NCBI GenBank assembly: GCA_030141605.1
Contig: JAQGDQ010000659.1
Span: 1-64,000, forward strand
DNA from: Tubiluchus corallicola
Lineage: Eukaryota > Priapulida > Priapulimorpha > Priapulimorphida > Tubiluchidae
Length of the DNA stretch: 64,000 nt
Direction of reading: 5' to 3'
The stretch's first letter is position 1, and every line of letters starts with the position of its first letter. Both the position numbers and the translations under genes were made by a program. The notes beneath the pieces were generated by a model. It searched no databases. It was not told the origin of the DNA and saw nothing but the letters and a program-made list of their open reading frames with translations. Positions 11,253-22,308 of this stretch are shown here, piece after piece.

Positions 11253-11574
11253 CACGATGAAAGGATTCATGTATCAGTTTTAATTTCAGCCAAATAAACT
11301 AGATTTAAACTAAACCAAACTTACTAACGCAAATGATTGCTGTTTCAATATGCGACACCTTTCTCTCTTATAGTACTCTCTTGATATTACATACTGTCAT
11401 AAATAAATAAAAATTATTACTACATGTAATTACTGTCTCATTTTGAAATGCCCTCCTGTCCCCTTGATCTTTTCACTCATTTAGCACGTTTTCCCTTGTT
11501 TGCGAGCAGGATTTTAGCTTAGAGACATGTAAACCATTAAACCAGTTGAACCAGCAGTGAGTGCGTTAGTTGGT

Positions 11575-11800
11575 TGCATGACTGAGTGACTGAGTGACTG
11601 ACTGACTGACTGACTGGCTGGCTGGCTTGCTGGCTAACTGACTGACTGACTGACTGACTGACTTCCTGACTCACTGACTGACTGACTGACTGACTGGCTG
11701 GCTGGCTAACTGACTTCCTGACTGACTTCCTGACTGACTGACTGACTGACTGACTGACTGACTGACTGACTGACTGACCGGCTGACTGACTGACTTCCTT
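11575..11800. repeat. (ACTG)n microsatellite
   Basis: Tetranucleotide tract of GACT/GGCT units with interruptions (TTCC, GCTAACT). The Ser/Gln/Val-rich ORFs on the minus strand are artefacts. Confidence 0.92.
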
Positions 11801-12044
11801 ACACACAAACTCGGCAACACAATCAGAAACATAATTTTAACCAAAGAGAAACCGTTTTTCAGGAAAGGAGCCATTCTTCCTAAGGCAGAGAGCGACTTCT
11901 TCACGGGTCAACTAAGAAACGGTTACGTTAATCCAGCTGTGATAGGAGACAGCACAGGGCATTTTGACCAATCTGGTACTCATGCGCGATACTGATGATG
12001 ACAGCAATTTTCTTAGCCAAATACTAATGGTTACAGCAAAAAAT

Positions 12045-12109
12045 ATTGTTCGTGTATTATTGATGATAAGTGTATTTATACGCAAATTTTTTTGCGGGGC
12101 CTTTGCTAG
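12045..12109 (+). mobile_element. Helitron 3' end relic
   Basis: The last ~65 bases match the 3' ends of the Helitron copies below: TGTATTTATACGCAAATTTT, then GCGGGGCCTTTGCTAG. It abuts the 5' end of the next copy, so it is the remnant of a head-to-tail neighbour. Confidence 0.65.
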
Positions 12110-12147
12110 TCTATATATTAATTCTACTGGTATGGGCTTAATATATA

Positions 12148-12190
<43 letters not shown>

Positions 12191-12791
12191 ATTCGAGGCT
12201 ACAGCTCCGACGAGGGCATCATTTGCGGCGATCTATATATCAAACGAAAGGTCTCGATCTAGTGCCATTGGGGGTTTACGTTTCGAATCGGGCCTACTGG
12301 GACGAACGGGGGGGGGCGAAAAACCTCCATGGCCATTTTTCGGCCGTTTTTTGCAAAAGTTATGTCTGAGATCTGAAGAACGGGAAAGGGCCATGGGTGG
12401 TGCTGGCTATGGATAGACAGCCCATTCAGCAGTGGGTGTAGTAGGCATATTTAGAATTTGCGAGAGGGCCACGGCGTCCAGTAAAGGACAATTTCCCGGA
12501 CCCAACTCGCGATTTTTTCGAAATTTTGGTAAAACAGCATCTGGAAAAAACGTTCTGGCGGCGCCTGGCGGGACTCTCGGAAGGAGATATACAGCTCTTT
12601 AGAAAGAGCAAGAACAGGGCTACACGATGATGTGGGCTATATGTTAGGACAGGTCCACCAAGAGGAGTGACGATGAGTTAATTAGATGTTCCATTTTCGG
12701 CAATTTTCGCTTGGAAAGCTGCTGACGCAAAGCCATTGTTCTGACGTCATCCATTATACTCTGTCTATAACCTTATAACTTTAATTCAGTA
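12110..12791 (+). mobile_element. non-autonomous Helitron copy A, 3' end missing
   Basis: Begins TCTATATATTAATTCTACTGG directly after a CTAG end, then (AT)n, AAGATTCGAGGCTACAGC and the shared ~600-bp body. It stops at the '..TTAATTCAGTA' point, where an inverted copy begins, so its hairpin and CTAG terminus are absent. Short ORFs inside recur in all copies with frameshifts and are not genes. Confidence 0.75.
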
Positions 12792-13539
12792 CTAGCAAAG
12801 GCCCCGCAAAAAATTTTACGTAAATACACGTATAATCAAAAATACGCGAACGTTCTACCTAGTCCTCATTTATAACGCAAAGCCAGCAGCAGCAGCTTTT
12901 ACTGAATTAAAGTTATAAGGTTATAGGCAGAGTGTAATGGATGACGTCAGAACAATGGCTTTGCGTCAGCAGTTTTCTAAGCGAAAATTGCCTAAAATAA
13001 AACATCTAATTAACTCGTCAGTACTCCTTTTTGTGGACGTATTCTAAAATATAGCCCACGCCATCGTATAGCCCTGTTCTTCCTCTTTCTAAAGAGCCAC
13101 ACATCTCCTTTCGAGTCCCACCAGACACCGCTAAAATGTTTTTTCTGCAGGCTGTTTGGTGAAAATTTTGAAAAAATCGCGAGTTGAGTCCGGGGGAAAA
13201 TGCCCGTTACGGGACGCCGTGGTCCTCTCGCAAATTCCAAATATGCCTACTACACCCACCGCTGAACGGGCTATCTATCCATAGCCAGCACCTGTTCCCG
13301 TTCTTCAGATCTCAGACGTATAACTTTTGCAAAAAACGGCCGAAAAATGGCCATTTTCGGAGGTTTTTCGCCCCCATTCCTCGCGGTGGGCCCGATTCGA
13401 AAAATAAACCCCCAATGAGACGACACTAGATCGAGACCTTTCGTTTGATGTATAGATCGCCGCAAAAGGTGCCGTCGTCGAAGCTGTAGCCTCGAATCTT
13501 ATATATATATATAACATACCAGCAGAATTAATATATAGA
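12792..13539 (-). mobile_element. non-autonomous Helitron copy B (inverted)
   Basis: Full-length inverted copy. On the minus strand it starts TCTATATATTAATTCTGCTG near 13,539 and ends GCGGGGCCTTTGCTAG at 12,792. It is tail-to-tail with copy A. Its 5' flank (13,540-13,832) is the reverse complement of the flank of copy G (22,015-22,308). Confidence 0.8.
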
Positions 13540-13832
13540 CAAGCACATAAATTTCACACACCAATTGCACATACTGGATTTCATGACTCTTGTGCTGCTA
13601 TTAAATGATTAGTTACACCGTATATAGGAAAATTTACAATCTGTTCTGTCTTATCCAGTTTTTCACTAGAGCATTTTAAGGAAAACAAATGACAACAGGC
13701 GGAATTTTGAATGTCAAGAAAATTTGAATCCGATTATATAAATAATCGGTTAAGTAAGAAGCATGATCTAATTGCAGTTATCCTCTAATTCCTACTGAAA
13801 ACACGATGATCAGAGAATATGAGAAAAAAATT
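13540..13832 (-). repeat. inverted duplicate of 22,015-22,308
   Basis: Nearly identical in reverse complement to the sequence preceding Helitron copy G. It includes a perfect stem CCGATTAT/ATAATCGG. Together with the adjoining Helitron this forms a ~1.04-kb inverted duplication about 9 kb apart. Confidence 0.8.
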
Positions 13833-14965
13833 AAAGGCAAATCACAACGTTATGACACCCTTAGCTGACACATCATCTCTCTTACGGAATTATGGTTATC
13901 TTTATTATGAAGCGCAGTATACAATTAAGTTGTAATTTATCACTATTACCTATGTGGTTGTTGTGAATTACATATATTTACACAATGCTTTTATCCAAAG
14001 CAGGCTGAACAACTGCTTGTGGTGTACTACCATTTTTGAAATAATTGTACCCTTGTTTGCTATTATAACACTTACATAAAAACGGCCTCCGAAACTAAGT
14101 GAATTATGAAATATGTGCTTTAGATGAAAGAATGCGCATTTCCTGTGGAGAATTTTTTACACTGGGTCCCTAAACCTTTCTGGCGCCCCTCAAAATTTGG
14201 TGCCCTAAACTACAGCCTAGTTTGCCTAAAGATAAATGCGCCCTGTAAACAAGTACCACCCTCTATGATGCTAGCAGGTTAGCTGGGTAACGTCTTATAC
14301 ATGCGCAAGGAAATAGTAAATGGTAAAAGAGTTTAATTATGAATTTGTCCTCACTTTGAAGTTTGTGGTTTCTTAGCCTTGCTACCTGACTCATGTGGCA
14401 GTTCACTAGTTTAAAGTTATGAAAAGAAAAACATTCTTAGAATTTCAATTTTAGAACTTTTGAACAGTTTTTTTTTAATGTTGATTTCGTTTTTCATTTT
14501 TGCCTGTAAACTTTTTTAATTGCATCGAGTTCCTTGTTAAAAATATCGTTCCTTTGAAGTTTTTAATTTTCTTTTCATTTCTGCATTGTGTTTGCTGAAT
14601 TTGTTGTTTGTTACATTCAAATGCATATCTCTTGCACTGAAATGAATTTTTTGGTTGAGGGAGGATGACTAATCATGACCTGCACATGGCTGAGACACCT
14701 CGGCCAGTTTAGTGCCTCACTTTATTGTATTATTATAATGATAATTTGAAAAAAATAATTTGTCTGTATTTAACAATCATACAAATGCATCCAATCAGAC
14801 ATAGAGAAAAACTACAGTATGCGCTTAGAAGAACAGTGCATTAAAAGAGTAAAAATTGGGAGAGTTGAACCCAGCACCTAAATGTTGGATAAGTTGGGTC
14901 AGTGTAAAAATGTAGTGTGTTTCTAAGTATAATATACTCCTACAATATATAAAATAGCAGCACTG
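13833..14965. other. intergenic, no gene seen; possible transposon scrap near 14.15-14.25 kb
   Basis: AT-rich sequence without a convincing ORF. Around 14,180-14,240 'ggcgcccctcaaaatttggtgccc' and 'cagcctagtttgcc' resemble inner parts of non-autonomous hAT-type repeats, but no termini are visible. Around 14,860-14,885 a box-B-like stretch occurs on the minus strand. Confidence 0.4.
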
Positions 14966-15165
14966 TTCAAATCACATTAAAAACACCGGTTCTCGTCTGA
15001 TCACCGAAGTTAAGCAACATAGAGCCCGGTTAGCACTTGGACGGGTGATTGCCTAGGAATACCAGGTGCTGTAGGCTTACGGGATGCCACACTGTATCTC
15101 GACACTAGGTGGATTAACTGCACAAGGCAGCCAATGGCTAGAGGGCTACTACACAAACAAAAATG
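14966..15165 (+). mobile_element. 5S rRNA-derived SINE, 3'-truncated copy
   Basis: Positions ~14,966-15,078 are 5S rRNA-like: AACACCGGTTCTCGTCTGAT, GAAGTTAAGCAAC (box A region), ACTTGGACGGGTGATTGCCT (box C region) and GGTGCTGTAGGCTT. The first bases of 5S are missing. The 5S part continues into a non-5S body (ACACTGTATCTCGACACTAG, CAGCCAATGGCTAGAGGGCT) also found at 23.9-24.4 and 63.5-63.9 kb. It is therefore a SINE head and not a free 5S gene. The body stops after ~85 bases. Confidence 0.8.
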
Positions 15166-15716
15166 TTTCTGGTAGACAGCTAATGTTTATATTATGCTCA
15201 AAACAGGCATTTTTCCATAAACAAACCTAATTTCAAAGTATTAACTTTTAAATACTGTGATATGTTAGTCAAAAATTTGATGATTCTACACAAAATAATG
15301 CAACGTGTGCAAGTTTGACGATCAACACCAGTGACTCAGGAAAGGCAGTTTCAATTTAAAAGAAGGATACAGAACATTTTACCATCATTTGGAGAAATAT
15401 TTAAAAGCAGCTCAGTACTGGCAGCATTCTTCGTTACTTTGTGGTGAAATATGGATGAAAGTTTGTTGCCTTATTACTAAAGATTCTATGCCAAGTACTG
15501 CTAATTGTGAATTACTATTAAAACTATGTTTGCTCGGTCGTAGTTACTTACAACAAACTAGACAATTCTTTGTGATCTATAAATCTGCTTTTATTCTACA
15601 CGACAAAACTGAAACTGTGAATTAATCTTAGCTTGGTTCAAGTTGAGAAACGTGGCTGGACCATTTCAGAAGAGACAACTTTGAATTTGTTGCTGTTCCA
15701 ATTATTTGTGCCACAG
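15166..15716 (+). other. upstream region of the LRR gene
   Basis: About 550 bases with no recognised element. A 78-codon ORF (15,389-15,625) has no signal peptide, motif or continuation and is more likely leader or promoter DNA of the following gene. No clear TATA box was assigned. Confidence 0.4.
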
Positions 15717-16823
15717 ATGAAGTTGCCAATCAAAGTTGGATTTTATCTGATGTCTCTGATCACGGTGTGTAGTGGATCGAGCGCATGTGATGATCTGTCC
15801 TGGCATTGCTATTGCGATGATTGGACAGGCGGTATGCATTGCAATTGGCAAAATTTGTCCCTAACAGACGTACAGAATATTTCAAACACAATACCAAAAG
15901 ATCTCTACTGGCTCACGATTTACAACTATTCAAACAGTGAATTTCCAGACAAATTTTTGGCAGGAAAAGAGTTTGAGATTTTGCGCATAGGTGACTCCAA
16001 GCAGCTGAAACGCATCAATGAAACCAGTATAGCAGCTGACGTCAGGGAATTACACTTGTATAACCTCACTGCTTTAGAGACAATTGACTCAATGGCATTC
16101 CAAGCAATGACAAGACTGCATGTTCTCGATATTTGGGAATGCTCCCAGCTGACATCGATTACTGGGCACTTGTCTTTTACACAAAGTCCAAATCTGACTA
16201 AAATTTACATTGAACAGACATCTATAGAAACAATTAAGGAGCCAAGACTACACAGCAGCGTACTGAATAGCAACAATAATATACGGATTGCCTTGTGGGG
16301 TGAGTTAAATTCAAATTTTTGACTAACAACTTTCAGCAGAGCATGAACCCAGTGTGGTCAATTGAATACATTTATGTGTCATAAGATTTAATGAAAACAG
16401 TGTCCTTATAATAGGTGAGCAAGTTTGTCTTACGTGATGCTTTAGGTAAAACTTCTTTCACTATTCTTATAAGTTTTGTACTTTAATCGTTGTTTTGCTG
16501 TTGTTGTTATCATTGCTGCCATTTTTATAGGAAGTAATTTCACATGCGACTGTGACATCAGTTGGGTTTTCAACAAACCGTGGAGGCTAACATATGATTT
16601 TCAATGCCGACAATCAGAAAATGGAAATTACAAAACAGCTACAAAAGCAGACTTTGACTATTGTTACAATGCAGCAAACCAAACCACTGAACCGTCTACA
16701 ACGAGCTCAACCACTACAACATCAGCTCGCTCTTCAAGTGAGCTGTATGGCACACAATGTAAACTGAATGTAGTCTTTGCATTAGTATTCTTAGTTTTAG
16801 CAAGTCACCTTGTTTATCTGTAA
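15717..16823 (+). CDS. GPI-anchored leucine-rich-repeat protein (two exons)
   Basis: Exons 15,717-16,299 and 16,531-16,823 (GTGAGT donor, TTTTTATAG acceptor, phase 1) give a ~291-residue protein. The chosen start, MKLPIKVGFYLMSLITVCSG, is a clean signal peptide; an in-frame upstream GTG would bury it. Order: Cys-rich cap (CDDLSWHCYCDDWTGGMHC, residues ~24-42), about five LRR-like units with LYWLTIY, FEILRIG, VRELHLYN, LHVLDIWE and LTKIYIEQ strands, and a C-terminal cap created exactly by the splice (FTCDCDISWVF ... FQC ... YC). A Thr/Ser stalk (~20 residues) and a hydrophobic tail VVFALVFLVLASHLVYL ending at the stop follow, as in a GPI-attachment signal. There are several N-x-S/T sites. Likely an extracellular adhesion or recognition receptor; ligand unknown. 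Confidence 0.82.
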
Positions 16824-17113
16824 AAATGCCAGCAATACAGGAAACCATCATAATTGTTATTAGTGTTCTTTTATCCACTGACCAGTGGCCAACCATAAAT
16901 ACCAGTAACTCTATTGCTAAGTGTGTTGCTATAGACAAGAATAGGTAGAAAAACAATTACACTAGTTAGAGATGTAAGTCTTTGCGAAGCAATAAGATTG
17001 ATCATGTCAGAGATTAGAAAACGAAGAAGTTGAAGTGATGCTAAACTATTCAGGTTGGTAATTGTGTAAAGCAGATAGACGACCATTTTGTATTTATAAC
17101 ATAATAATATCTA
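16824..17113. other. 3' flank of the LRR gene
   Basis: About 290 bases of AT-rich sequence between the LRR stop codon and the first Helitron of the tandem array. It probably contains the 3' UTR. No AATAAA was seen close to the stop. Confidence 0.4.
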
Positions 17114-20100
17114 TCTCTTATATTAATATTCTTGGTATATATATATATATATAAGATTCGAGGCTACAGCCCAGACGACGGCACCATTTGCGGCGATCTA
17201 TATATCAAACGAAAGGTCTCGATCTAGTGTCGTCTCATTGGGGGTTTATTTTTCGAATGGGGCCCACCGGGAGGAACGGGGGGCGAAAAACCTCCAAAAA
17301 TGGCCATTTTTCCGCCGTTTTTTGCAAAAGTTATACGGCTGAGATGTAGAGAACGGGAACAGGCCGAGGGTGGTGCTGGGTATGGATAGATAGCCCTTTC
17401 AGCGGTGGGTGTCATAGGCCTATTTAGAATTCCCGATAGGGCCACGGCGTCCCGCAACGGGCGTTTTCCCGGACCCAACTCGCGATTTTTTCGAAATTTT
17501 GATCAAACAGCCTGCGGGAAAAACGTTCTAGCGGCGCCTGGTGGGACTCTCGGAAGGAGATATATAGCTCTTTACAAAGAAAAAGAACGGGGCTACACGA
17601 TGATGTGGGATATGTGTTAGGGCAGGTCCACCGAGAGGAGTACTGGCGAGTTAATTGGATGTTCTATTTTCGACAATTTTCGCTTAGAAAACTGCTGACG
17701 CAAAGCCATTGTAGTGACGTCATCCATTGCACTCTGCCTATAGCTTTAATTCAGTAAAAGCTACAGGCTTTGCGTTAGTTAAGCAAACAGTAGGCAGGAT
17801 GTTACGGGCTTTGCGTTATAAATGTGGACTAGGTAGGATGTTCGCGTGTTATTGATTATACGTGGTTTTTTACGCAAAATCTTTTGCGGGGCCTTTGCTA
17901 GTCTCTTATATTAATATTCTTGGTATATATATTTATATATAAGATTCGAGGCTACAGCCCGGACGAGGGCACCATTTGCGGCGATCTATATATCAAACGA
18001 AAGGTCTCGATCTAGTGTCTTCTCATTGATGGTTTATTTTTCGAATCGGGCCCACCGGGAGAAAGGGGAGGCGAAAAACCTCCAAAAATGCCCCTTTTTC
18101 GACCGTTTTTTGCAAAAAATTGCAAAAGTTATACGGCTGAGATGTAGAGAACGGGAACGGGCGGAGGGGGGAACTGGGTATGGATAGATAGCCCGTTCAG
18201 CGGTGGGTGTAGTAGGCATATTTAGAATTCCCGAGAGGGCCAGGGCGCCCCGCAACGGGCGTTTTCCCGGACCCAACTCGCGATTTTTTCGAAATTTTGA
18301 CCAAACAGCATGCGGGAAAAACGTTCTAGCGTCGCCCGGTGGGACTCTAGGAAGGAGATATGGGGCTCTTTACAAAGAGGAAGGACAGGGCTACACGATG
18401 ATGTAGGTTATATTTTAGAGCGGGTCCACCCAGAGGAGTATCGACGAGTTAATTAGGTGTTTTATTTTCGACGATTTTCGCTTAGAAAACTGCGACGCAT
18501 TCCATTGTGCTGACGTCATCCATTGTACTCTGTCTATAAGTTTAATTCAGCAAAAAGCTGCTTTGCAACATACAGTAGGCACGAGTAAACGCTGCTGGCT
18601 TTGCGTTATGTAAGTAGGCAGGATGTTACGGGCTTTGTGTTATAAATGAGGACTTGGTAGGACGTTTGCGTATTATTGATTACACGTGTATTTATACGCA
18701 AAATCTTTTGCGGGGCCTTTGCTAGTTCTATTATATTAACATTCTTCGAGGCTACAGCTTCGACGAGGGCACCATTTGCGGCGATTTATACATCAAACGA
18801 AAGGTCTCGATCTAGTGTCGTCTCATTGGGGGTTTATTTTTCGAATTGGGCCCACAGCGAGGAAGGGGAGGCGACAAACCTCCAAAAATGGCCATTTTTC
18901 GGCCGTTTTTTGCAAAAGTTATACGGCTGAGATGTAGAGAACGGGAACGGGCCGAGGGGGGTGCTGGGTATGGATAGATAGCCCGTTCAGCGGTGGGTGT
19001 CATAGGCCTATTTAGAATTCCCAAGAGGGCCACGGGGTCCCGTAACGGGCGTTTTCGCGGACCCAACTCGCGATTTTTTCGAAATTTTGATCAAACAGCC
19101 TGCGGGAAAAACGTTCTAGCGGCGCCTGGTGGGACTCTCGGAAGGAGATATATAGCTCTTTACAAAGAAGAAGAACGGGGCTACACGATGATGTGGGATA
19201 TATGTTAGGGCAGGTCCACCGAGAGGAGTACTGGCGAGTTAATTAGAGGTTCCATTTTCGGCAATTTTCGCTTAGAAAACTGCTGACGCAAAGGCATTGT
19301 TGTGACGTCATCCATTGTATTCTGTCTATAATCTTATAACTTTAATTCAGTAAAAGCTGCTACAGGCTTTGAGTTAGTTAAACAAACTGTAGGCATGATG
19401 TTACGGGCTTTGCGTTATAAATGTGGACTAGGTAGGATGTTCGCGTGTTATTGATTATACGTGGTTTTTTACGCAAAATCTTTTGCGGGGCCTTTGCTAG
19501 TCTATATATTAATATTCTTGGTATATATATATATATATAAGATTCGAGGTTACAGCCCAGACGACGGCACCATTTGCGGCGATCTATATATCAAACGAAA
19601 GGTCTCGATCTAGTGTCGTCTCATTGGGGGTTTATTTTTCGAATGGGGCCCACCGCGAGGAACAGGGGGCGAAAAACCTCCAAAAATGGCCATTTTTCGG
19701 CCGTTTTTTGCAAAAGTTATACGCCTGAGATGTAGAGAACGGGAATGGGCCGAGGGTGGTGCTGGGTATGGATAGATAGCCCGTTCAGCGATGGGTGTCA
19801 TAGGCCTATTTAGAATTCGCGAGAGGGCCACGGCGCCCCGCAACGGGCGTTTTTCCGGACCCAACTCGCGATTTTTTCGAAATTCTGATTAAACAGCATG
19901 CGGAAAAAACGTTCTAGCGGCGCCTGGTGGGACTCTCGGAAGGAGATATATAGCTCTTTACAAAGAGAAAGAACGGGGCTACACGATGATGTGGGCTATA
20001 TTTTAGGGCAGGTCCACCGAGAGGAGTACCGACGAGTTAATTGGATGTTCTATTTTCGACAATTTTCACTCAGAAAACTGCTGACGCAAAGCCATTGTAG

Positions 20101-20292
20101 TGACGTCATCCATTGTACTCTGTCTATAATCTTATAGCTTTAATTCAGCAAAAAGCTGCTACAGGCAAAGTAAACAAACAGTAGGCAGGATGTTACGGGC
20201 TTTGTGTTATAAATGAGTACTAGGTAGAATGTTCGCGTATTATTGATTACACGCGTATTTATACGCAAAATCTTTTGCGGGGCCTTTGCTAG
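17114..20292 (+). mobile_element. head-to-tail array of four non-autonomous Helitrons
   Basis: Copies C 17,114-17,901, D 17,902-18,725, E 18,726-19,500 and F 19,501-20,292 directly abut one another. Each starts T(T)CT[AC]T..ATTAA and ends CGCAAAA-TC-TTTTGCG (a perfect 7-bp hairpin), GGGCCTTTG and CTAG. The next base is T. A 5' TC, a 3' subterminal hairpin ~10 bases before CTRR, and no inverted repeats are the diagnostic features of Helitrons. No Rep/helicase is encoded. The recurrent ~80-codon ORFs (minus: MGP.KRPLR...; plus: MGVIGLFRIP...) are conserved only because the DNA is. Copy E lacks the (AT)n tract near the 5' end. Confidence 0.85.
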
Positions 20293-20840
20293 TGCCATAA
20301 TAATATAACATGATATACACATTCATTATGTGTGCACAATAGCGAGCATTGCTGTTAGATGTTGCGTTTGTCAGCAGTAATATTATATTGCGAATGAAAT
20401 ATAACAGAGAAAATGATTTGTGGCAGCATTTTCCTCTCCAGATTTCCCCATGTTTGTCAGGATAAATTATTGTTACAATAAATTAATATTTTACAATGTA
20501 AATATAGATTTTGTTTTTTAATCTAACGAGGAGAGTTTGCACAGACTGTGTTTGTTTTAAAATAAATATTTGCTTATATCTTAAAAGCAGTCAACTAGTA
20601 GACATGTTTTAGCCACGAGCATGCAGATGCATATCACACTTAGCTAATCCAAGTTTTCTTAACATGACTCTCAATCGATTAATCAATTTATTTCACTCCA
20701 GCAATACATATACAATACATCAACATGCAATATTATTGAAAAAAAGAAACGGTATAGGTAAAAAAAACGTTGACGAAGTCAAATTAACCAAACAAAAGAG
20801 TTGCTGTATGACACCTTGAAAGCTTGGCTTGTTAAGGTGG
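20293..20840. other. intergenic, no gene seen
   Basis: About 550 bases of AT-rich sequence after the last tandem Helitron, without recognisable motifs. Confidence 0.4.
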
Positions 20841-21115
20841 CAGAAATGAATGAATGAATGAATGACTAGGGTTAGTAGACATTATGGAATGGAAAAAATA
20901 GTAAGATTAGAGATAGGAAGAAGGAAGGGAGGGGAGAATGAGTGAATGCAAGAATGGTTAGGGTTAGTAGCCATGATGGAATGGGAAAAATAGTAAGATT
21001 AGAGACAGGAAGAAGGAAGGGAAGGGAGGATATATTAACGAAAGAATGGCTAGGGTTAGTAAACATGATGGAATGGAAAAAATAGTAAGATTAGAGATAG
21101 GACGGAAGGAAGGGG
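20840..21115. repeat. ~91-bp tandem repeat
   Basis: Three copies of a ~91-bp unit (CTAGGGTTAGTAGACATTAT ... GTAAGATTAGAGATAGGAAG), preceded by a short (GAAT)n tract. Confidence 0.85.
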
Positions 21116-22014
21116 AGGAAACGAGAGCAGTGTATGTTTAAATTACATAGAGCTATATTAAAATAGCATATTATAAATAATTATATACTATTTTGATGCA
21201 TTTAATGAGTAACAACTTGAACATAAAACAAAACTTACATGTATGTTAGTTGTTGAAATCATAATAATAAGCTTAGAGAAGGTTAAACTGTTAAGAGTTT
21301 TATTTTGCTGTTATTAAAGCCAGATATATGATTCTTAAGCATGCAGTATAGCTAACTATATATATATATATATATATTCATATATCACACATGAATACAT
21401 ATAAAAAGCTTAAAGACTTGAGTTCACGGTCATTAAAAATCTGGACGGTGTTTATCGATCGAGTTCATGAAAATGATAAGTTGCTTTAACTTTTGAATCG
21501 ATGAATAACTTACATAGCAAACGCTTGTAATGATGATCACGGGTTCAAAAGTTGGCAAGAAAAGAACAATTCTTTGAATGTCTGCTCCTAAAACACATGA
21601 AATGCAGAATTATTTATTTACCTAGCAAAGGCCTCGCAAAATTATATAAATTGAAATCCTGTGACTAGATAAATTAACTTGCATTAGTCAATCAAAGGTT
21701 ACAGAGAACAAAAACAGAAATTGTACTTAGTTGTCTTTAAATTCGTCATTTGATTCCATGGTTTGCTTTTAACACCAGAAATGAATTAGTAATGAAACTA
21801 GATGCCAGTTAGGTGGTTTATTTTCAAAAGGGTTATCTTTGTCTGACCTGTCATCGTCAACTTCTCAACTGTAGTTTATTTCTTATTATTTCTTGATGAC
21901 TGACAATTTCTCATGTCCAAATTTAATATTTTCTTACTGTACAGGTGCATACTTCTTTTGCCTGTAGCATTATCAGCTGCAGACGAGCGTTGTTCCCTTA
22001 CGCTAATTTTTGCT
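21116..22014. other. intergenic with a Helitron 3'-end scrap
   Basis: No gene seen. At ~21,628-21,645 CCTAGCAAAGGCCTCGCAAA is the reverse complement of the Helitron 3' terminus (one substitution in the GGGGCC part), an isolated minus-strand relic. An (AT)n tract lies at ~21,357-21,380. Confidence 0.5.
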
Positions 22015-22308
22015 CAATTTTTTTCTCATATTCTCTTATCATCGTGTATTCAGTAGGAATTAGAGGATAACTGCAATTAGATCGTGCTTCTCACTTAGCC
22101 GATTATTTATATAATCGGATTCAAATTTTCTTGACATTCAGAATTTCGCCTGTTGTCATTTCTTTTCCTTAAAATGCTCTAATGAAAAACTGGAAAAGAC
22201 AGAACAGATTATAAATTTTCCTATATACGGTGTAACTAATCATTTAATAGCAGCACAAGAGTCATGAAATCCAGTATGTGCAATTGGTGTGTGAAATTTA
22301 TGTGCTTG
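22015..22308 (+). repeat. inverted duplicate of 13,540-13,832
   Basis: Reverse-complement partner of the flank of Helitron copy B. It includes the stem CCGATTATTTATATAATCGG and ends GTGAAATTTATGTGCTTG right at the 5' TC of copy G. Confidence 0.8.

Noticed and set aside
10890-11297. HFCPYMGP-repeat ORF of 135 codons
   Set aside because: 24-bp minisatellite; equally long ORFs in other frames and on the other strand.
11850-11992. Possible exon after CCGTTTTTCAG at ~11,860 as the missing ALDH4A1 exon
   Set aside because: It is in a compatible phase and open to a stop, but the encoded residues show no ALDH C-terminal motif.
14966-15078. Functional 5S rRNA gene
   Set aside because: 5' bases are missing and substitutions are scattered; the sequence continues into a SINE body and is not followed by a T-run terminator.
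15389-15625. 78-codon ORF upstream of the LRR gene
   Set aside because: No signal peptide or motif and separated from the LRR frame by stops; treated as 5' flank.
17224-19864. Recurrent ~84-codon minus-strand ORF (MGP.KRPLR... to PPMRRH)
   Set aside because: Present in every Helitron copy with interruptions in several; conserved as DNA only, no Rep or helicase motif.
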